Source: Diorhabda sublineata (lineage: Eukaryota; Arthropoda; Insecta; Coleoptera; Chrysomelidae). Taken from it: 64,000 nt of DNA. Position numbers and translations under genes: made by a program. This document shows positions 23,440 through 34,799 of this stretch, piece by piece; positions within the stretch are counted from its first letter, which is position 1, and each line of letters starts with the position of its first letter. The stretch spans positions 11,587,312 to 11,651,311 of the forward strand of contig NC_079483.1 of NCBI RefSeq assembly GCF_026230105.1. The letters are read 5' to 3'. The notes beneath the pieces are model-generated. The model saw only the letters and a list, made by a program, of their open reading frames with translations, did not search any database and had not been told where the DNA came from.

Positions 23440-24105
23440 TCCTTCACATGGTTTCTCTTACTCCATCTACCGCAAATCCACTCACATTAATCATTTCCTC
23501 ACTGCTCAATGCCATCATCATCCGGCTCAATTTAACTCGTCATTGATACACTAGTATCACGATCCATCTCGTTCACTGACGAATGCAGTCGACCATCTGA
23601 AATAAATTTTTTGGAACAAAAAATCCCAAATTTTCATGTCCCACTCCTCCACCTACCTTCACTGGTTTGGAGGATCAACTGAGGTTGTTCCTTCCTTACA
23701 TCAAAAGTGTAACAGACAAAATTTGCAGAATCTTTAAACCCCAATCAGAAACCCTTCCATCTAATCATATCCGTCAAAGATATAATATTCAATAAACACC
23801 ATGGAGTGTATGAAATTCCCTGCTCAGATTGAACTAGTTCTTATACTGGCCGGGCAAATCGACTTATTTCTGTCAGAGCCAAGGAACACACTTGTTGTCT
23901 GTCACTAATTCCGATATTTCTTTCACCTTTGCCCAACATCATGTCTATACCGGACACTCAATCGATGATTTCAATAGAACCAAAACTATCACCCCATTCC
24001 TCTCCTATATGTTCGGGATTATTCGAGTAGCTATCGAAAAAAAGAAACATCCAAACTGTCTGAACCCAAGGAACGATAGCCAGAGATTACCGGCAACTTG
24101 AAAAC
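23440..24105 (+). mobile_element. Penelope-like element 3' part with GIY-YIG endonuclease
   Basis: Plus-strand frames read FSYSIYRKSTHINHFLTAQC, then HHHPAQFNS (about 23455-23520), a typical end of the reverse transcriptase domain. GVYEIPCSD, a stop, then SSYTGRANRLISVRAKEHT follow (about 23800-23890): a GIY-YIG nuclease core with YIG changed to YTG. Farther on HVYTGHSIDDFNRTKTI and IRVAIEKKKHPNCLN match the family's C-terminal tail. Stops and shifts make it inactive. Confidence 0.8.
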
Positions 24106-24339
24106 ACCTTATTTATCCATTTCACTCCAATACCACCCCGGCCACCAATAACATTTCCTCTAAAACCCCCTAAGAAACCGATCTCCAAACATTTACTAAC
24201 CCTAGCTCAAGACCACCAGTGATTGTGTTAGTATCAACAGTCTTCATTTCCTTGGTAAAATTCCAAGGAGTAGGCAGATTGAAACCTTGAAAACAACCAA
24301 GAAAAGTAGGTTTTAAATGGTTATATATATCCAAAAATA

Positions 24340-24545
24340 CATTGAAACAATTGTTGTGTAATCCTGAGGATATAATACCAAATTTGGAAAAAATGGTATC
24401 TAAGAAAGTAACTGTAATAATTGATAATTGTGACGGGACGACGCATATTGGGCAAACTAAGAGATCCGTTAATATCCGGTTTGAAGAGCACATGGCTCAT
24501 TCAAAATATGGAGGGACCAAAAAGCGAGTACTGTTGATAAAATTC
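24340..24545 (+). mobile_element. Second Penelope-like GIY-YIG fragment
   Basis: The plus-strand frame reads IIDNCDGTTHIGQTKRSVNI, then RFEEHMAHSKYGG, the HIGQT.R....RF.EH core of a GIY-YIG nuclease. It differs from the copy 500 bases upstream and so is a separate insertion. Confidence 0.65.
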
Positions 24546-24754
24546 CAGTCATAATAGTGAAATATATATATATATGTGGAATTGTGAAAAAATTTATACG
24601 ATAATTGCAATTGTTGAAAGTGAGAACAGTTTAAATAGTGAAAAAAGACCTTTTCCTCATACCTTTCGATGGAATTAAATTCCTCAGCAGAAGCTTCATT
24701 GGTGAGAATATTCAGTGTAAAATCTTTATCAAGGATGTAGGAGCAATAAATGGT

Positions 24755-24985
24755 TTCCTACTCAAATGTTATTACATTTCAGGTTTTGGTAGAAAAAAAT
24801 CGCTACCGCCGCTAGTAGAAATCGAATTGCATGTAGTTCACGTTATTTGTTTGAACGATTTCAAACAATGGAAATAGATTTAAACGACGGTTGAGCAAAG
24901 TACGAGAGACACTTCGGTCGGTGCCGTATTTGACAAACTTCCGTGGTATACGATGATGTTGACTCTAAAACCAAATACACTAGAT
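24755..24985 (-). repeat. Dispersed repeat, copy 2 (inverted relative to 21418-21640)
   Basis: Reverse complement is homologous to 21418-21640 across about 220 bases with scattered differences, for example CATGCAATTCGATTTCTA against CATGCAATTCGATATCTA. Confidence 0.7.
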
Positions 24986-24999
24986 AAAATCGGAATTTT

Positions 25000-25960
25000 C
25001 TCTCCACTTTCCAAGAAGATTTTGGTAAAAGCTGAAATGTTTTAGAATCTCATTCTCTTCTATACTATTGATTATACGGTGTGTCAATTTGAGGATTTCA
25101 ATTTTAGGCCATTTGCATTAATCAAATAAATTTGAACTACAATCTACTGAATAACAAATAAAACCGTCGTGGATTTATACTCCTTCAATCAATAGTTCCA
25201 AATTTAGAGTAGTTTTGAACTAAAAGTATCTAAAACCATTTTATGTAAAAAATAACTGAAATGTGCTTTTCGGGACAAATACTCTGAGAGAAGTAAAACA
25301 ATGTGTACAAGACATAACCTAACACTTAAACTGGATGATCTGAGTTGATAGAAGATAGTTTGAACATTTGATTCAATAATATCAATAAGTTACTTTTCAT
25401 AAAAATAATAAGAGAGTATAACAGCAATAAAATGTAGCTCACTTTCGGAAACTGTCTATTGAAAAACAAATAGAAATTTACATTTGGAATCTTTCAGAAA
25501 AAAACTGCAGTTTTTAGACATATCTTTGCATTTGCTATGAAAACTGGTTTTTATGGGAGCAAACAGACATTTGCCTTTTTTTTGTTTTGGGACACTGTCT
25601 ATTTCAGTAACAAACCGATTTTTGACTTCAAAATCCCGTTTTTTTCCAAAAACAAATCGTTATTTCTCTTCTCGGTAACCTGCCTTTTCTGAAAACAGAT
25701 CGTGTTTGCCTGTGGAAACTGTATTTTTAACGCATTTGAAAAAAAAGGGCTATTACTTTGTCCGTTAGTTAGTCTTAGCAGCAATATCCCCTCACAAGAA
25801 GCATGCAGCAAGCTTGATTGTTGTTTAATTCTTGTACAGCTGATGATGTGCTGAAACGGAAGAAATTCTGGGCATACTTAGAAAACAAATATAATTGAAC
25901 TAATCAAAATGTGATTTGCTGATTCACGATAATGTCATACTAGGTAAAAATTTTAATCAA
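25000..25960. other. Intergenic, nothing recognised
   Basis: AT-rich, no coding signal on either strand. The 70-codon minus-strand frame at 25811-25599 has no recognisable content. Confidence 0.4.
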
Positions 25961-25967
25961 GATCCTT

Positions 25968-26354
25968 TGTAATGTTTTTCTTATTCATTTATACGATTTA
26001 TATTAGTGGAATGAATTAATAGAGATACTCTCTCTCTCTTACATTCTCAATGTATTCAAGCACTAACTAACACTTCACCAACTTATAATAACTCACTTAC
26101 CACTATCACTTAACTAACTTGAATAATTTATTTAAATTGCGCTACGCTAAAATATTAAACTACGCTACAGAACCTCCTTACATATAACCCAGAAGTATTC
26201 TAAGAGTAAAAAAAATAAAGAAACCAAACAAATGAATGGATAGAGCTTCTTAGAAATTATTTAGAAGAAAAATATGAGTATACGGCCTGCTATAATAAGT
26301 GATTCCACTTAATTTAGTCAGGACCGGATCCAGGGCGGAGACGCGTTCGTAACA
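25968..26354 (+). mobile_element. Diverged LTR copy, no clear target duplication
   Basis: Begins TGTAATGTTTTTCTTATT and ends GTTCGTAACA, the TG..CA ends of a long terminal repeat. The same start and end occur at 29676-30134. Internal blocks shared between the two include CACTAACTAAC-type sequence and AGGACC. Flanking bases do not match each other, so one edge may have been altered. No internal retroelement gene follows. Confidence 0.6.
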
Positions 26355-26359
26355 CTGCC

Positions 26360-27490
26360 AACAACAACTGAATTTGAAAATTTTTTGCAAACAACATATA
26401 ACATCTTTTTAGTATCTTAACGATAAGCTAATACTAACACAAAATCAATTGAGTCTCTGTGAAATTAAGTTACGAAATTTATGTTTTTGATTTCATAAAC
26501 AGACAGAAAGACAAAGTTATCAAACAAATGAAATTTTTCTTGTTTTATTTCTCATGGAAACTTTTATAAACTGAGATTTTTGTTAATATTTACAGATTGT
26601 CAGCAATAAAATATGCGTTATAGTCTCTCGCTCCGAGAGTACGACGACTTTTTTACTTGTTTAGAATCAAGTCATTTGCTCTTAAAAACTATTGCTTCTG
26701 AAAGCAAATCATCGCCTGTCTTCGGAAACTATTATTCAATGAAAATATTGTTTTCAAAAGAAAGAATTATTTTAAAAAATCATCCTGTTTGGAAAATGTC
26801 TTTTCAAAACTAAATTGTCGTTTGTATTGGGTAATATTTTCCATAAATTATTATTTGTTTTTTTGAAATCTGGCTTTTATAAAAATCAAACCTCAATTTT
26901 CTTGTGTTGGTAACATTTGAAAATCTATTAATATACAAATAATCATTTGGTAGAACTCTCAGAACTCATGATAGTTTGATTAAGGGTATTATTGAGGATC
27001 TCATTTTTTTATAGTGTGTAGTGATAACCTATCTAGTTATCATACATCGCTTCCAACCAAACCATTTATTTGGCATGTTAAGGTAATAAAATTTCAGAGC
27101 AGATCGGCTAATTTTTATCCACAACAACGAACAAATTAGTAGCCGCGTTGTCATGAATCTTTTCTCTTCAACAAATGTATTTTATTCGACGATAGATAAG
27201 TAGAAAGACATGAAACTTATCAACCATTTTCAGAAAATTTATAGTGAATAACTGTTAAGTACCGTCTTTGTTCATATGGTCATATTTAAGAGTTGTAAAT
27301 CACTCTCAGGAAAATATCGACATAATTTTCCCTCAGTTTTTGTGGACTAACACGAATCTCTATTCGGAGCATATAATTCACACATGAGGTAGGATTAAGG
27401 TTGGTTTCAAAAATAAATAATTGTCCAGTGCTATATAAAAAACTGTAATTTTTTAAATAAGAAAAGTTGAACAATTTTTTGACAAAATTT
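26360..27490. other. 3' flank of the GH45 gene, nothing recognised
   Basis: No coding signal apart from lysine/serine-rich chance frames. A canonical AATAAA was not found just past the cellulase stop codon. Confidence 0.4.
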
Positions 27491-27498
27491 TCATATTC

Positions 27499-30400
27499 CT
27501 ATAAATCTCCACATTTCGAAATATTCACCAATTCGGCTGGGCATTTTACTTCAATGAACGATACAAGAGGATTATCAACTCCTTCCATATATTCAAATCT
27601 AAATCTACAACCTGGTTGTAAGACTGCCGGTAAAGTATCACACTCTTCAATAGTAGACACACCTCCGTATCTTCTGCCCCATCCATCTTCCCCTGTATTC
27701 CATTGGGTCATACAACCAAGGTTGAAGATACCAACTCCACCGCCGGGTATTTGTAAATCGAATTGATTCTCACCCAGGTCACTTCCTAAAAATGGAAATA
27801 TATTTATTATCGGTTTGATTAACTGTGAAAATAATACCATAAACACGAAGAAATGAGTATGATCGCAAATCTTGAATCGTTGAATGATTTATTTTGTTTT
27901 TCCTTCCATGTTTTTCAATATCTCTGGATAGAAAGGATTTGAGAGAATAGTTCTTTGTTATTAACAATCAAATCACTTCAAATGAAGGCTTCAAAAAGGG
28001 CCCTTGAACTCTCACCAGATCCTTAAAGTTTGGATCTAACGGTACAATTCGAAGCCATTTGGACAAAAAACATGCTAAATATGGTAAATTGCAGGTTATA
28101 GTGTGTGGCCCCGCTAGGACACGTGCTGCAAGTAAATAACTGATGGATTTGATGAGCAGTGACCAAATGATGTCTGCGATCGAGAAAGCGAATTTTTCTC
28201 GCTTGGTGAACATGCTACCATAATGGCTCGTTTGCCCTTAGCTTGTACTCGAGTGCAAAAAGTCCTCCAATTTTGTTTATGAGCTATAAAATTCTTATTT
28301 CAATAGGTGATTATTTCCGGAAATTTTTCTTTTCATTAATTTAATACTGTTTAAAATGGTTTCTTGGAAATCAGTGGTGTCCTAGCTTCTATATCAGGTG
28401 TATCTTCCACTTTTATTACGAAATTTGTTTTGATTCTATTTACTAATTCTTTGCTAAAGTCAACTAGTTAAAAAAGTCAATATTTTCACATTTATTTTTT
28501 TTAAACACTTACCCGTATTGACAATTTGTACCAGCATTTGTTTTCCAGCTAACTGATCTTTAAATGACAATAACAGACAGTGACAACATTTGGAAGTATC
28601 GACTCCGCCAGTGAATGAAGCTGCTGTCCAACCATATGCCAATGTCGAATTTACCACAAACGGTTGCTGGATACTAAAAAAAGAGGTAAAATACTAACAG
28701 CAGGTATATAAATGAACATTTGTACTACATTCTATCGAACATCATATTACTGGCAAAATGAAGAACTTGAAAGAGATTAATAGTTATTCTTCATCTAGTA
28801 GGCGATTGACAAATAAGCTACTACGTGTTATTTGATTGAAAATTGCAAGCGAATTTATTCATGTTACTTTGCTTTCAATCTTTTTCAAACCTGTCATCAA
28901 TAATTATCACATTGTATGCAAAGTTTGAATATGGTAGAATTTACCTTTAGTGAATAATACTGTCATGCATTTGATGTATGATTTGGCTTCTGGTAACTCG
29001 TCGGAAGCCAGGTTGTATACTGTTGTATAACAGTAACAATTGATTGCAGCTAGTTTCCATTAATTTTTATGAAAAGATATTTTAGAAAGTGTTCAATCAA
29101 AAAAAGTTGCCAGCGTTATACATCAACATTATTAGTATAAATGATGAATACCTGCACGTGAAAGCAGTACCTCCTTCCACACAACCGGATTTAGCGTTGT
29201 TTTCTTCGGTACTAGGAGTTTCACCGTCTATCTGACAAGTTTGATCTGGGATTCCATTTTGAGTTGATATAAAACCATAATAAGCGCAAGAAGGAGCACA
29301 ACAATCCCAATAGCGGGTGGTTAAGCCGTCTCCACTTATACCATTTGGTATTGGTTGGATATCTGGGGAACTGTCGGCAGCAGCAGCTGAAATATAAACT
29401 GACAATATATACTACACTTTGAATGCAGTATAGTTATACTTTTCGGGATTTTTACAAATTCAGTACGTTCAATTTATATCAAAATATTTAAACTTAACCC
29501 TTTATTGAATTTGATTCAGGGTTTTGGAATTCATAATTATGTAATTATTCTGAATAACGCTAGAAAACTGAAGACATCGATATATGGATAGAAACAGATA
29601 ATATGGATATAGTGGCAGAAGATGAGAAAATTTTGACCCCAAGCTTAAGGATATATAATGACAGATATTGAATATTGTAATGTTTTTCTTATTTATTTAT
29701 ACTATTTTTATCGATAGGGTGAATTTATAAGCACTGTATTGTACTTAATTCATTTAAACTTTCATACTAGATTTAACTAACTTATATGATTATTAACTAA
29801 TCACTAATAGTTAACTAACTAACATAATTTAAATTCATCGGTTACTTTTTTATGTCGTTCCGTTCATTTGACTTTTGATCATATACTAACTAACTCCGCT
29901 AGAAAAACTCCTTCATATAAACAAAACAAATTTCTCAAAACCTATAGAAACTAAACATACAAACAAATGAAGAAAAAGACCTGTCCAAAAATTAGTTTTG
30001 GAAAAAAACATGAAAAACTAGCCGCTAATGATAAAAAGAATATTAAACGTTCTTCAAAGTCGCTAAATTATCGAATCTCTTTATAATCGGACAGGACCAG
30101 CCTCACGTTCAATGTTGAGGACTTTTTTGTAACAATATGAATATAGACGATAATATCAAGAAGAAAGAAAAAGATGAAACTAAAGGAATTGGTGATAAAC
30201 AAGGTCAAAAGTTTCAAATAAATTAGTATAATATTACATAAGAATGAAAATTGGAACAACAGATAACCGAGAGAACTGGAGCATCTCGAATATTATTTTA
30301 CGCAATTAAGAGACGGTTTCTAGACAAAAAAAAAGTATCTAAACAAAGAAATATATAGAACAAAAGCAAGATATAGTATACACAAATTAAGAGAAAGAAT

Positions 30401-30921
30401 TCAACAAAAAGAAACAGTTTGCAAATAAAATCGAGGAAAGACAACTTAGTTATTTCGACAACGTCGTGAGAATTGGAAAAACGGATTTTTACGTAAGAAA
30501 GATGAGACAATAAAAAAAAACGAGACCAAAGATCGATGGAAAGCTGGAAAGAAAAAATGAGGATCGTAGGAATAGAAATAAGGTGGTAGGAAATAAAACA
30601 AATTACATTATATGAAATAAAGACCCATCTGTGAAGGGACCCACGAAATGACTAAACTCCGCCAAGCCTTACACCAGAGAAGATTGAAAGTGATTGTTTT
30701 GTTATTTACAGCGAAGTAAATTCATATATTAAAAAAGACGTAAACGTTTTATTTATGAAAAAAAAAATAGTTCATAACATCATCACGAATGCTATGATGC
30801 TGATTAGAAGTTTTTTTTTTAAATTGTCCTTTTGAAGGTAAAATTGACCCATTTTATGATAGCAGTATGATTAACTAATCTTACCGATAAACCAAAAACT
30901 TAGAATTGCCACTAATTTCAT
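27499..30921 (-). CDS. Glycoside hydrolase family 45 endoglucanase (cellulase), 4 exons
   Basis: Minus-strand exons are 30921-30885, 29386-29152, 28673-28513 and 27785-27499, with GT..AG introns in phases 1, 2 and 1. The product has 239 residues, the usual length for beetle GH45. A signal peptide (MKLVAILSFWFIAAA) is split by intron 1. The signature TTRYWDCCAPSC at residues 35-46 fits the family pattern; D40 is the expected catalytic base. NQFDLQIPGGGVGIF follows, where D154 is the expected proton donor. The protein is cysteine-rich and secreted, with no carbohydrate-binding module. The family cleaves beta-1,4-glucan by inversion; some beetle copies act on xyloglucan instead, so substrate is not certain. 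The frame is intact. Intron 1 carries a solo LTR and a LINE tail. GH45 in Phytophaga beetles came from fungi; the introns show it is not bacterial contamination. Confidence 0.95.
27968..28260. other. GC-richer block in GH45 intron 3
   Basis: This part of intron 3 (27786-28512) is richer in G and C than its surroundings and has an 81-codon minus-strand frame. It is probably a repeat insertion. No family was recognised. Confidence 0.3.
29676..30134 (+). mobile_element. Solo LTR in intron 1 of the GH45 gene
   Basis: Starts TGTAATGTTTTTCTTATT and ends TTTTTTGTAACA. It is flanked on both sides by ATAT (29672-29675 and 30135-30138), a 4-base target duplication typical of LTR retrotransposons. A related copy is at 25968-26354. 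No gag or pol sequence is attached, so it is a solo LTR left by recombination. It lies in the orientation opposite to the cellulase gene. Confidence 0.7.
30390..30690 (+). mobile_element. LINE ORF2 C-terminal scrap in GH45 intron 1
   Basis: The plus strand reads IEERQLSYFDNVVRIGKTDF, like the IEERRLRWFGHV.R block near the end of LINE ORF2 proteins, then ends in CTTACACCAGAGAAGATTGA. That tail matches CTTACACCTGAAAAGATAGA at 12069-12088. The same family is implied. It is antisense to the cellulase gene. Confidence 0.6.
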
Positions 30922-30956
30922 TTTGAAAATTTTAACGTTATGCAGTTTGATAATCT

Positions 30957-30967
30957 TCTTTTAAATA
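30957..30967 (-). promoter_or_regulatory. Possible TATA element of the GH45 gene
   Basis: The minus strand reads CTATTTAAAAG 36-46 bases before the ATG, which would leave a very short 5' leader. No better TATA-like string is nearer the start. Confidence 0.4.
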
Positions 30968-31149
30968 GTTTCCAATATATCATAAACCCATTTATCCCAT
31001 ACGTCAAGATAAAACATAATTTACAACATTTGAATTCAGTTATCAATTATTATAAATTGAATTATTTTTTACTCAAAGTGCACTTAAGATGCAAAAGAGT
31101 TCCGATATTATACATTACGAGTATATTGAATGGTTTGTAATTGAAACTG

Positions 31150-31435
31150 TTTTGCAAATGATGAGAAAAATATAAAAGTTGATTATCAACAAACATTTGC
31201 GATCGTAGAAAATGCAGGTCTCAACTCTAATTTGACTGCTAGCAATTTTACGTTGAATGCTTATTCACAGTTAGTAACACAAGATTTATCAAAGACAATG
31301 GTTTTAGAAATCAATCAAAATGTACAACAGGTAAATAAAAGTGGACTAAACTTCAGAAGCCGGCTTTCACTTTGGAAACCAGTAACAGTAACGGGAATGA
31401 GAAACTTTCTCGATATTGAGTTGTATATTAGTTAA
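31150..31435 (+). mobile_element. piggyBac-like transposase N-terminal fragment
   Basis: The plus-strand frame from about 31178 reads NAYSQLVTQDLSKTMVLEIN, then NVQQ, and LSLWKPVTVTGMRNFLDIEL. This matches the piggyBac block in which a helix ending ..ETNRYA.Q is followed by WKPVT..EM..FLG. The frame stops just after, and the catalytic part is absent. It lies about 230 bases upstream of the cellulase start in the opposite orientation. Confidence 0.55.
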
Positions 31436-31729
31436 GTTATTTACGCAAATATTAAAGTTTATTGGAAGACGCATCCAATATAAACTTGCTTGCATAGAAA
31501 TAGGTAAATTTCTGACTTATACATATATTTTTTTGAAATCATTTATCAGATCAAAAAAAGCAATATGTTCAATATATTCAATATACTTTAATGTGAATAT
31601 GAATTTATCAGCAAGGATTGTCGTTTATATACCTGGCAATCGGTAAACTAATGAAACATGTTTATGTGGTGTTTGTACCAAAACAAACAAATTTGTGAAA
31701 TATTGAAAATATTGCCTTTGCAGCCGAAA

Positions 31730-32125
31730 TTTTCTTATTATTCGTTCCTTATAATCTCGAAAGTGTTCAAGGGTGTTGGTTTCATGCATACTACATCACA
31801 AAACGCTGCCAAAGCTATTACTTTAATATAAAATGAACTTGATCAGCAAGTTATTGCTAGACAATTGGATATGACCCACGCAGCGATTCGAAGTGTGTGC
31901 CAGCATTTAAAGAAGACCGGATCCTTTCATAGGCGACCCGGAACAGACAGAAGGCGATTCACAACCGCTTAATTGTGTCTACAGCATTAAGAAATCGTTC
32001 TTTATGCCGTTCAAGTGCAACGACAGCTCCGTGAGGTACGAGGAGTGATTATGAGTCAATAGACAAAGACGAAGACTGCAGGAAAATAACCTGATCGTTA
32101 AAACAGTTGCGATTGATCCAAAACT
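31730..32125 (+). pseudogene. Tc1-like transposase N-terminal fragment
   Basis: The plus strand shows VIARQLDMTHAAIRSVCQHL, then KKTGSFHRRPGTDRRRFTT, followed by a degraded stretch in which QLREVRGV and RRRLQENNL can be read in shifted frames. This is the paired HTH region of a Tc1-like transposase (RPGSGR linker). The DDE catalytic domain is absent. Confidence 0.7.
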
Positions 32126-32199
32126 AGTTTGTATGTATGGATTTGGGGTTTCGTATACACTGCGACCCAAACGATCTATTATGTCTCCCTTTCTAGCTG

Positions 32200-32760
32200 C
32201 GAAACTGGTGTCTAATGAGTCTAGAATGTGAGATAGCTCTAAATGGCAGAGATCTTCGTTTTCTATTTCATAATCTCTTGAGTGTAGTGCTCTGAAGTGT
32301 CTAAGTTTTTCACACTTCGAGAAAAAGAACTCCTGTTAGTATTCGTAGATTGTTCCTACATAGGTTGATACATTGCCCATCGGCAACCCGCCCCGTTGAG
32401 TCCACGCCCTAGAGGGTCATATCTGCCTCCTGGTTGTCCAGGTTCCAGCAAACTCTTTTTTCATAGAAGAAGGGGATCCCTCTTCTCCCTGCTCCCTCTC
32501 TCGTGAGGTATTCTCACTTGAGAGGTGGAAGGTTTCTTTATTTTTGCGGTGTGCTTCCGCTGTTTATTTCCTTTTTTTTATTTTTTACCGTCTCCATTAT
32601 TGTAGGGAGTAGCTAGAAAAAGGTTGGTCTATTCCAGCAGAGCCTCTCATGCCGAATAAGGTCTGAATACAGTGGGGGTGTGACACGGTGCCCCAGGGGA
32701 ATCGTTCGAGATACAATCACCCTGCTACAATTCATCCGTCGTCACGATGTCTTCCAATTT
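32200..32760. other. GC-richer unassigned repeat-like block
   Basis: Base composition is clearly richer in G and C than the flanks (for example CGGCAACCCGCCCCGTTGAG near 32381). It has no open frame of note. The change in composition suggests an inserted, decayed element or its untranslated region. The family is not recognised. Confidence 0.4.
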
Positions 32761-32769
32761 GGATTTGAT

Positions 32770-34080
32770 TTAGTTTCAATAATGTAATAACGAGAAAGAT
32801 GCAATCGAAGTCGCATACACCCAATTAGTGTGTTTGGAGAAATGTATACCTGTACTGTAAGTATTTTTGAATGCAAGGTAACTTGGCGTGGTGGCCACAG
32901 TTTTTTCTATGTCGATATATTTTTTGTCTTTGCATGAGTTGAACTTGAACCTTTTAAAACTTATTGAAGAGACGTCAGGGTCAGTTGGGTCCAGTATAGT
33001 CTATGTTTGCATTTGACATTTTCTGCTAAAGGAGAATTTAATGTGCTAAAATGAAACACTTCTGATTTTAACCTAAAGTTCTAATGTATTATTAAACCTA
33101 CTGCTACTCGTGGAAAAAACCTGTATTCTTACATTAGCACAAGTATCAAAAATTTATCAAATATATGTCAATACGAGTATCTATATCATAAGATCATAAA
33201 TACAAACTAAATATGATTGATATTCATTAGTAAAATCCAGAGTACAATTTACCAAACATTTAATTCGATTAGATATCGAAGCTATTGTTTAGTTGAAAAC
33301 TTTTTTTTCCATCTATCACCTATAATCAAGGTCGTATCCTGGAAAAAATTCCATCATATTTACAAGTACAACAATATAGATAACAAATCCCGATTGTTAA
33401 GTAATACAGAATATTTCAATGTTTATTACAATTTAGGTGATAAGAAACTTTTTATAGTAAATCATAGCAATTATTGCAAATAAGCTCTTGAGAAGAAATG
33501 GAAGCAACAGTCGATTGGAATTGAAAATTTACAAAATGAAACATAAAATGAAAATATTTCACATTTAAATTATAATTATAATCAGTTCAAATGGCCAAAC
33601 TCACCATAACTAAGATATTTTGGCTTAAAAAGCAATGTCTAAACAAAACGAATGCTTCTAAGCTAACATCAATACCAAGTTGGTGATTCAGAACAATGAA
33701 TCGGTGATATAAAGTCCTTTGCTGTAGCTCCTCCTACGGGTTTGTTAGAGGATTATTATCCGTACTGTTAGGTAATCAGTTTAATGAAGGCATGTGATTA
33801 GTCCTGTCAAGCCTCATCTGTGAGAACTGCTACGACTCGAAAATACATAAGTTCAAACTCAAATTTTATATTTTCTTAAATAAAATATTGATTGACATGA
33901 AAAAAAAACAAACAAACAAACAATAAATAAACGTAATTGCGTCATCATAACATCCAGCATTTAAATTCGCGCAGTCTTATGATTTGCTGTATTTCTATGT
34001 GGCGGCCTTTTGGAAGTTTTTTTCATTGGTCGTGCTCAAGAACACACCTTGTCTCTATTACACCATGATCGTTCCGACCA
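32770..34080. other. Intergenic, nothing recognised
   Basis: AT-rich, with an A-rich (AAAC)n stretch at about 33900-33923. An 88-codon frame at 33217-33483 looks like chance. Confidence 0.4.
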
Positions 34081-34089
34081 TTTTACAGT

Positions 34090-34790
34090 ATTATTCGTTT
34101 GCATGCAAGCAGTCAACATGTTTTAAATATTCTGATTGGCCCTTTCTATAGATCTTTCGCTTTGACTATGCCTAGGTTTGCCTTGGACTATTTTGACATC
34201 ACACCACAAAGTTCAGTAATAACTTTGCTTGCGAATTCTCGGCCGTTATCGGATTGGAGAATACTTAGAGCTCCACAAGGTAAAAAAATATCTAACAAAT
34301 TCTGTGCCACCTTTTCAGTTTTTAACACCCTCAAATGAACAAATTTTGTTATGTGGTCTTGATAAACCATTATAAACTTGAATTATGCATCAAGTCAAGG
34401 TGTACTTTTTTTCATTTCACAAGACCGACAAAGGCTCGAATAGATCATTATGAATAAGTGAACTTTGTATGTCATAAATTTCATCAATGCCTTACATAAT
34501 ATATTATATTGTTCTGGCCTGGTTGCAACGGAATAATCAATTTTTTTTCATCTCCATTTTTGAAAACGTCAAATCGTTCCATTATTCGATAGTCAAATGC
34601 AGATTTTTTACTCTCTCTTTTTGCTTGAAGTACTTCACATATCAATTCACCGTATCGTTGTTGTGCTAAGAAAAAACAGTTGTCAGTACGTTTACCGCCA
34701 AACAGCTTATTTATTTTGTGATAAAACTGATCACTTTGCAAAGTATTTTCATGTAAATCTGACATTTTGGATTAAACATAACCTCTTCGT
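34090..34790 (-). pseudogene. Retroviral-type integrase (KRBA2-like) element remnant
   Basis: On the minus strand, 34765-34484 reads FYHKINKLFGGKRTDNCFFL, then IMERFDVF and EKKLIIPLQPGQNNIIYYV. That is the N-terminal part of proteins annotated as KRAB-A domain-containing 2-like in many animals. Then 34400-34100 gives FIMVYQDHITKFVHLRVLKT, ILQSDNGREFASKVITELCG and KPRHSQSERSIERANQNI. These hold the D, D and E of an rve integrase core. The section between the two blocks and the zinc-binding part are missing, and stops are present. It derives from a Ty3-like or Ginger-like element. Confidence 0.7.
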
Positions 34791-34799
34791 TACAGGTGT

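Noticed and set aside
27968..28213. 81-codon minus-strand frame in cellulase intron 3
   Set aside because: Lies inside a well-defined intron and is unrelated to GH45; probably repeat DNA.
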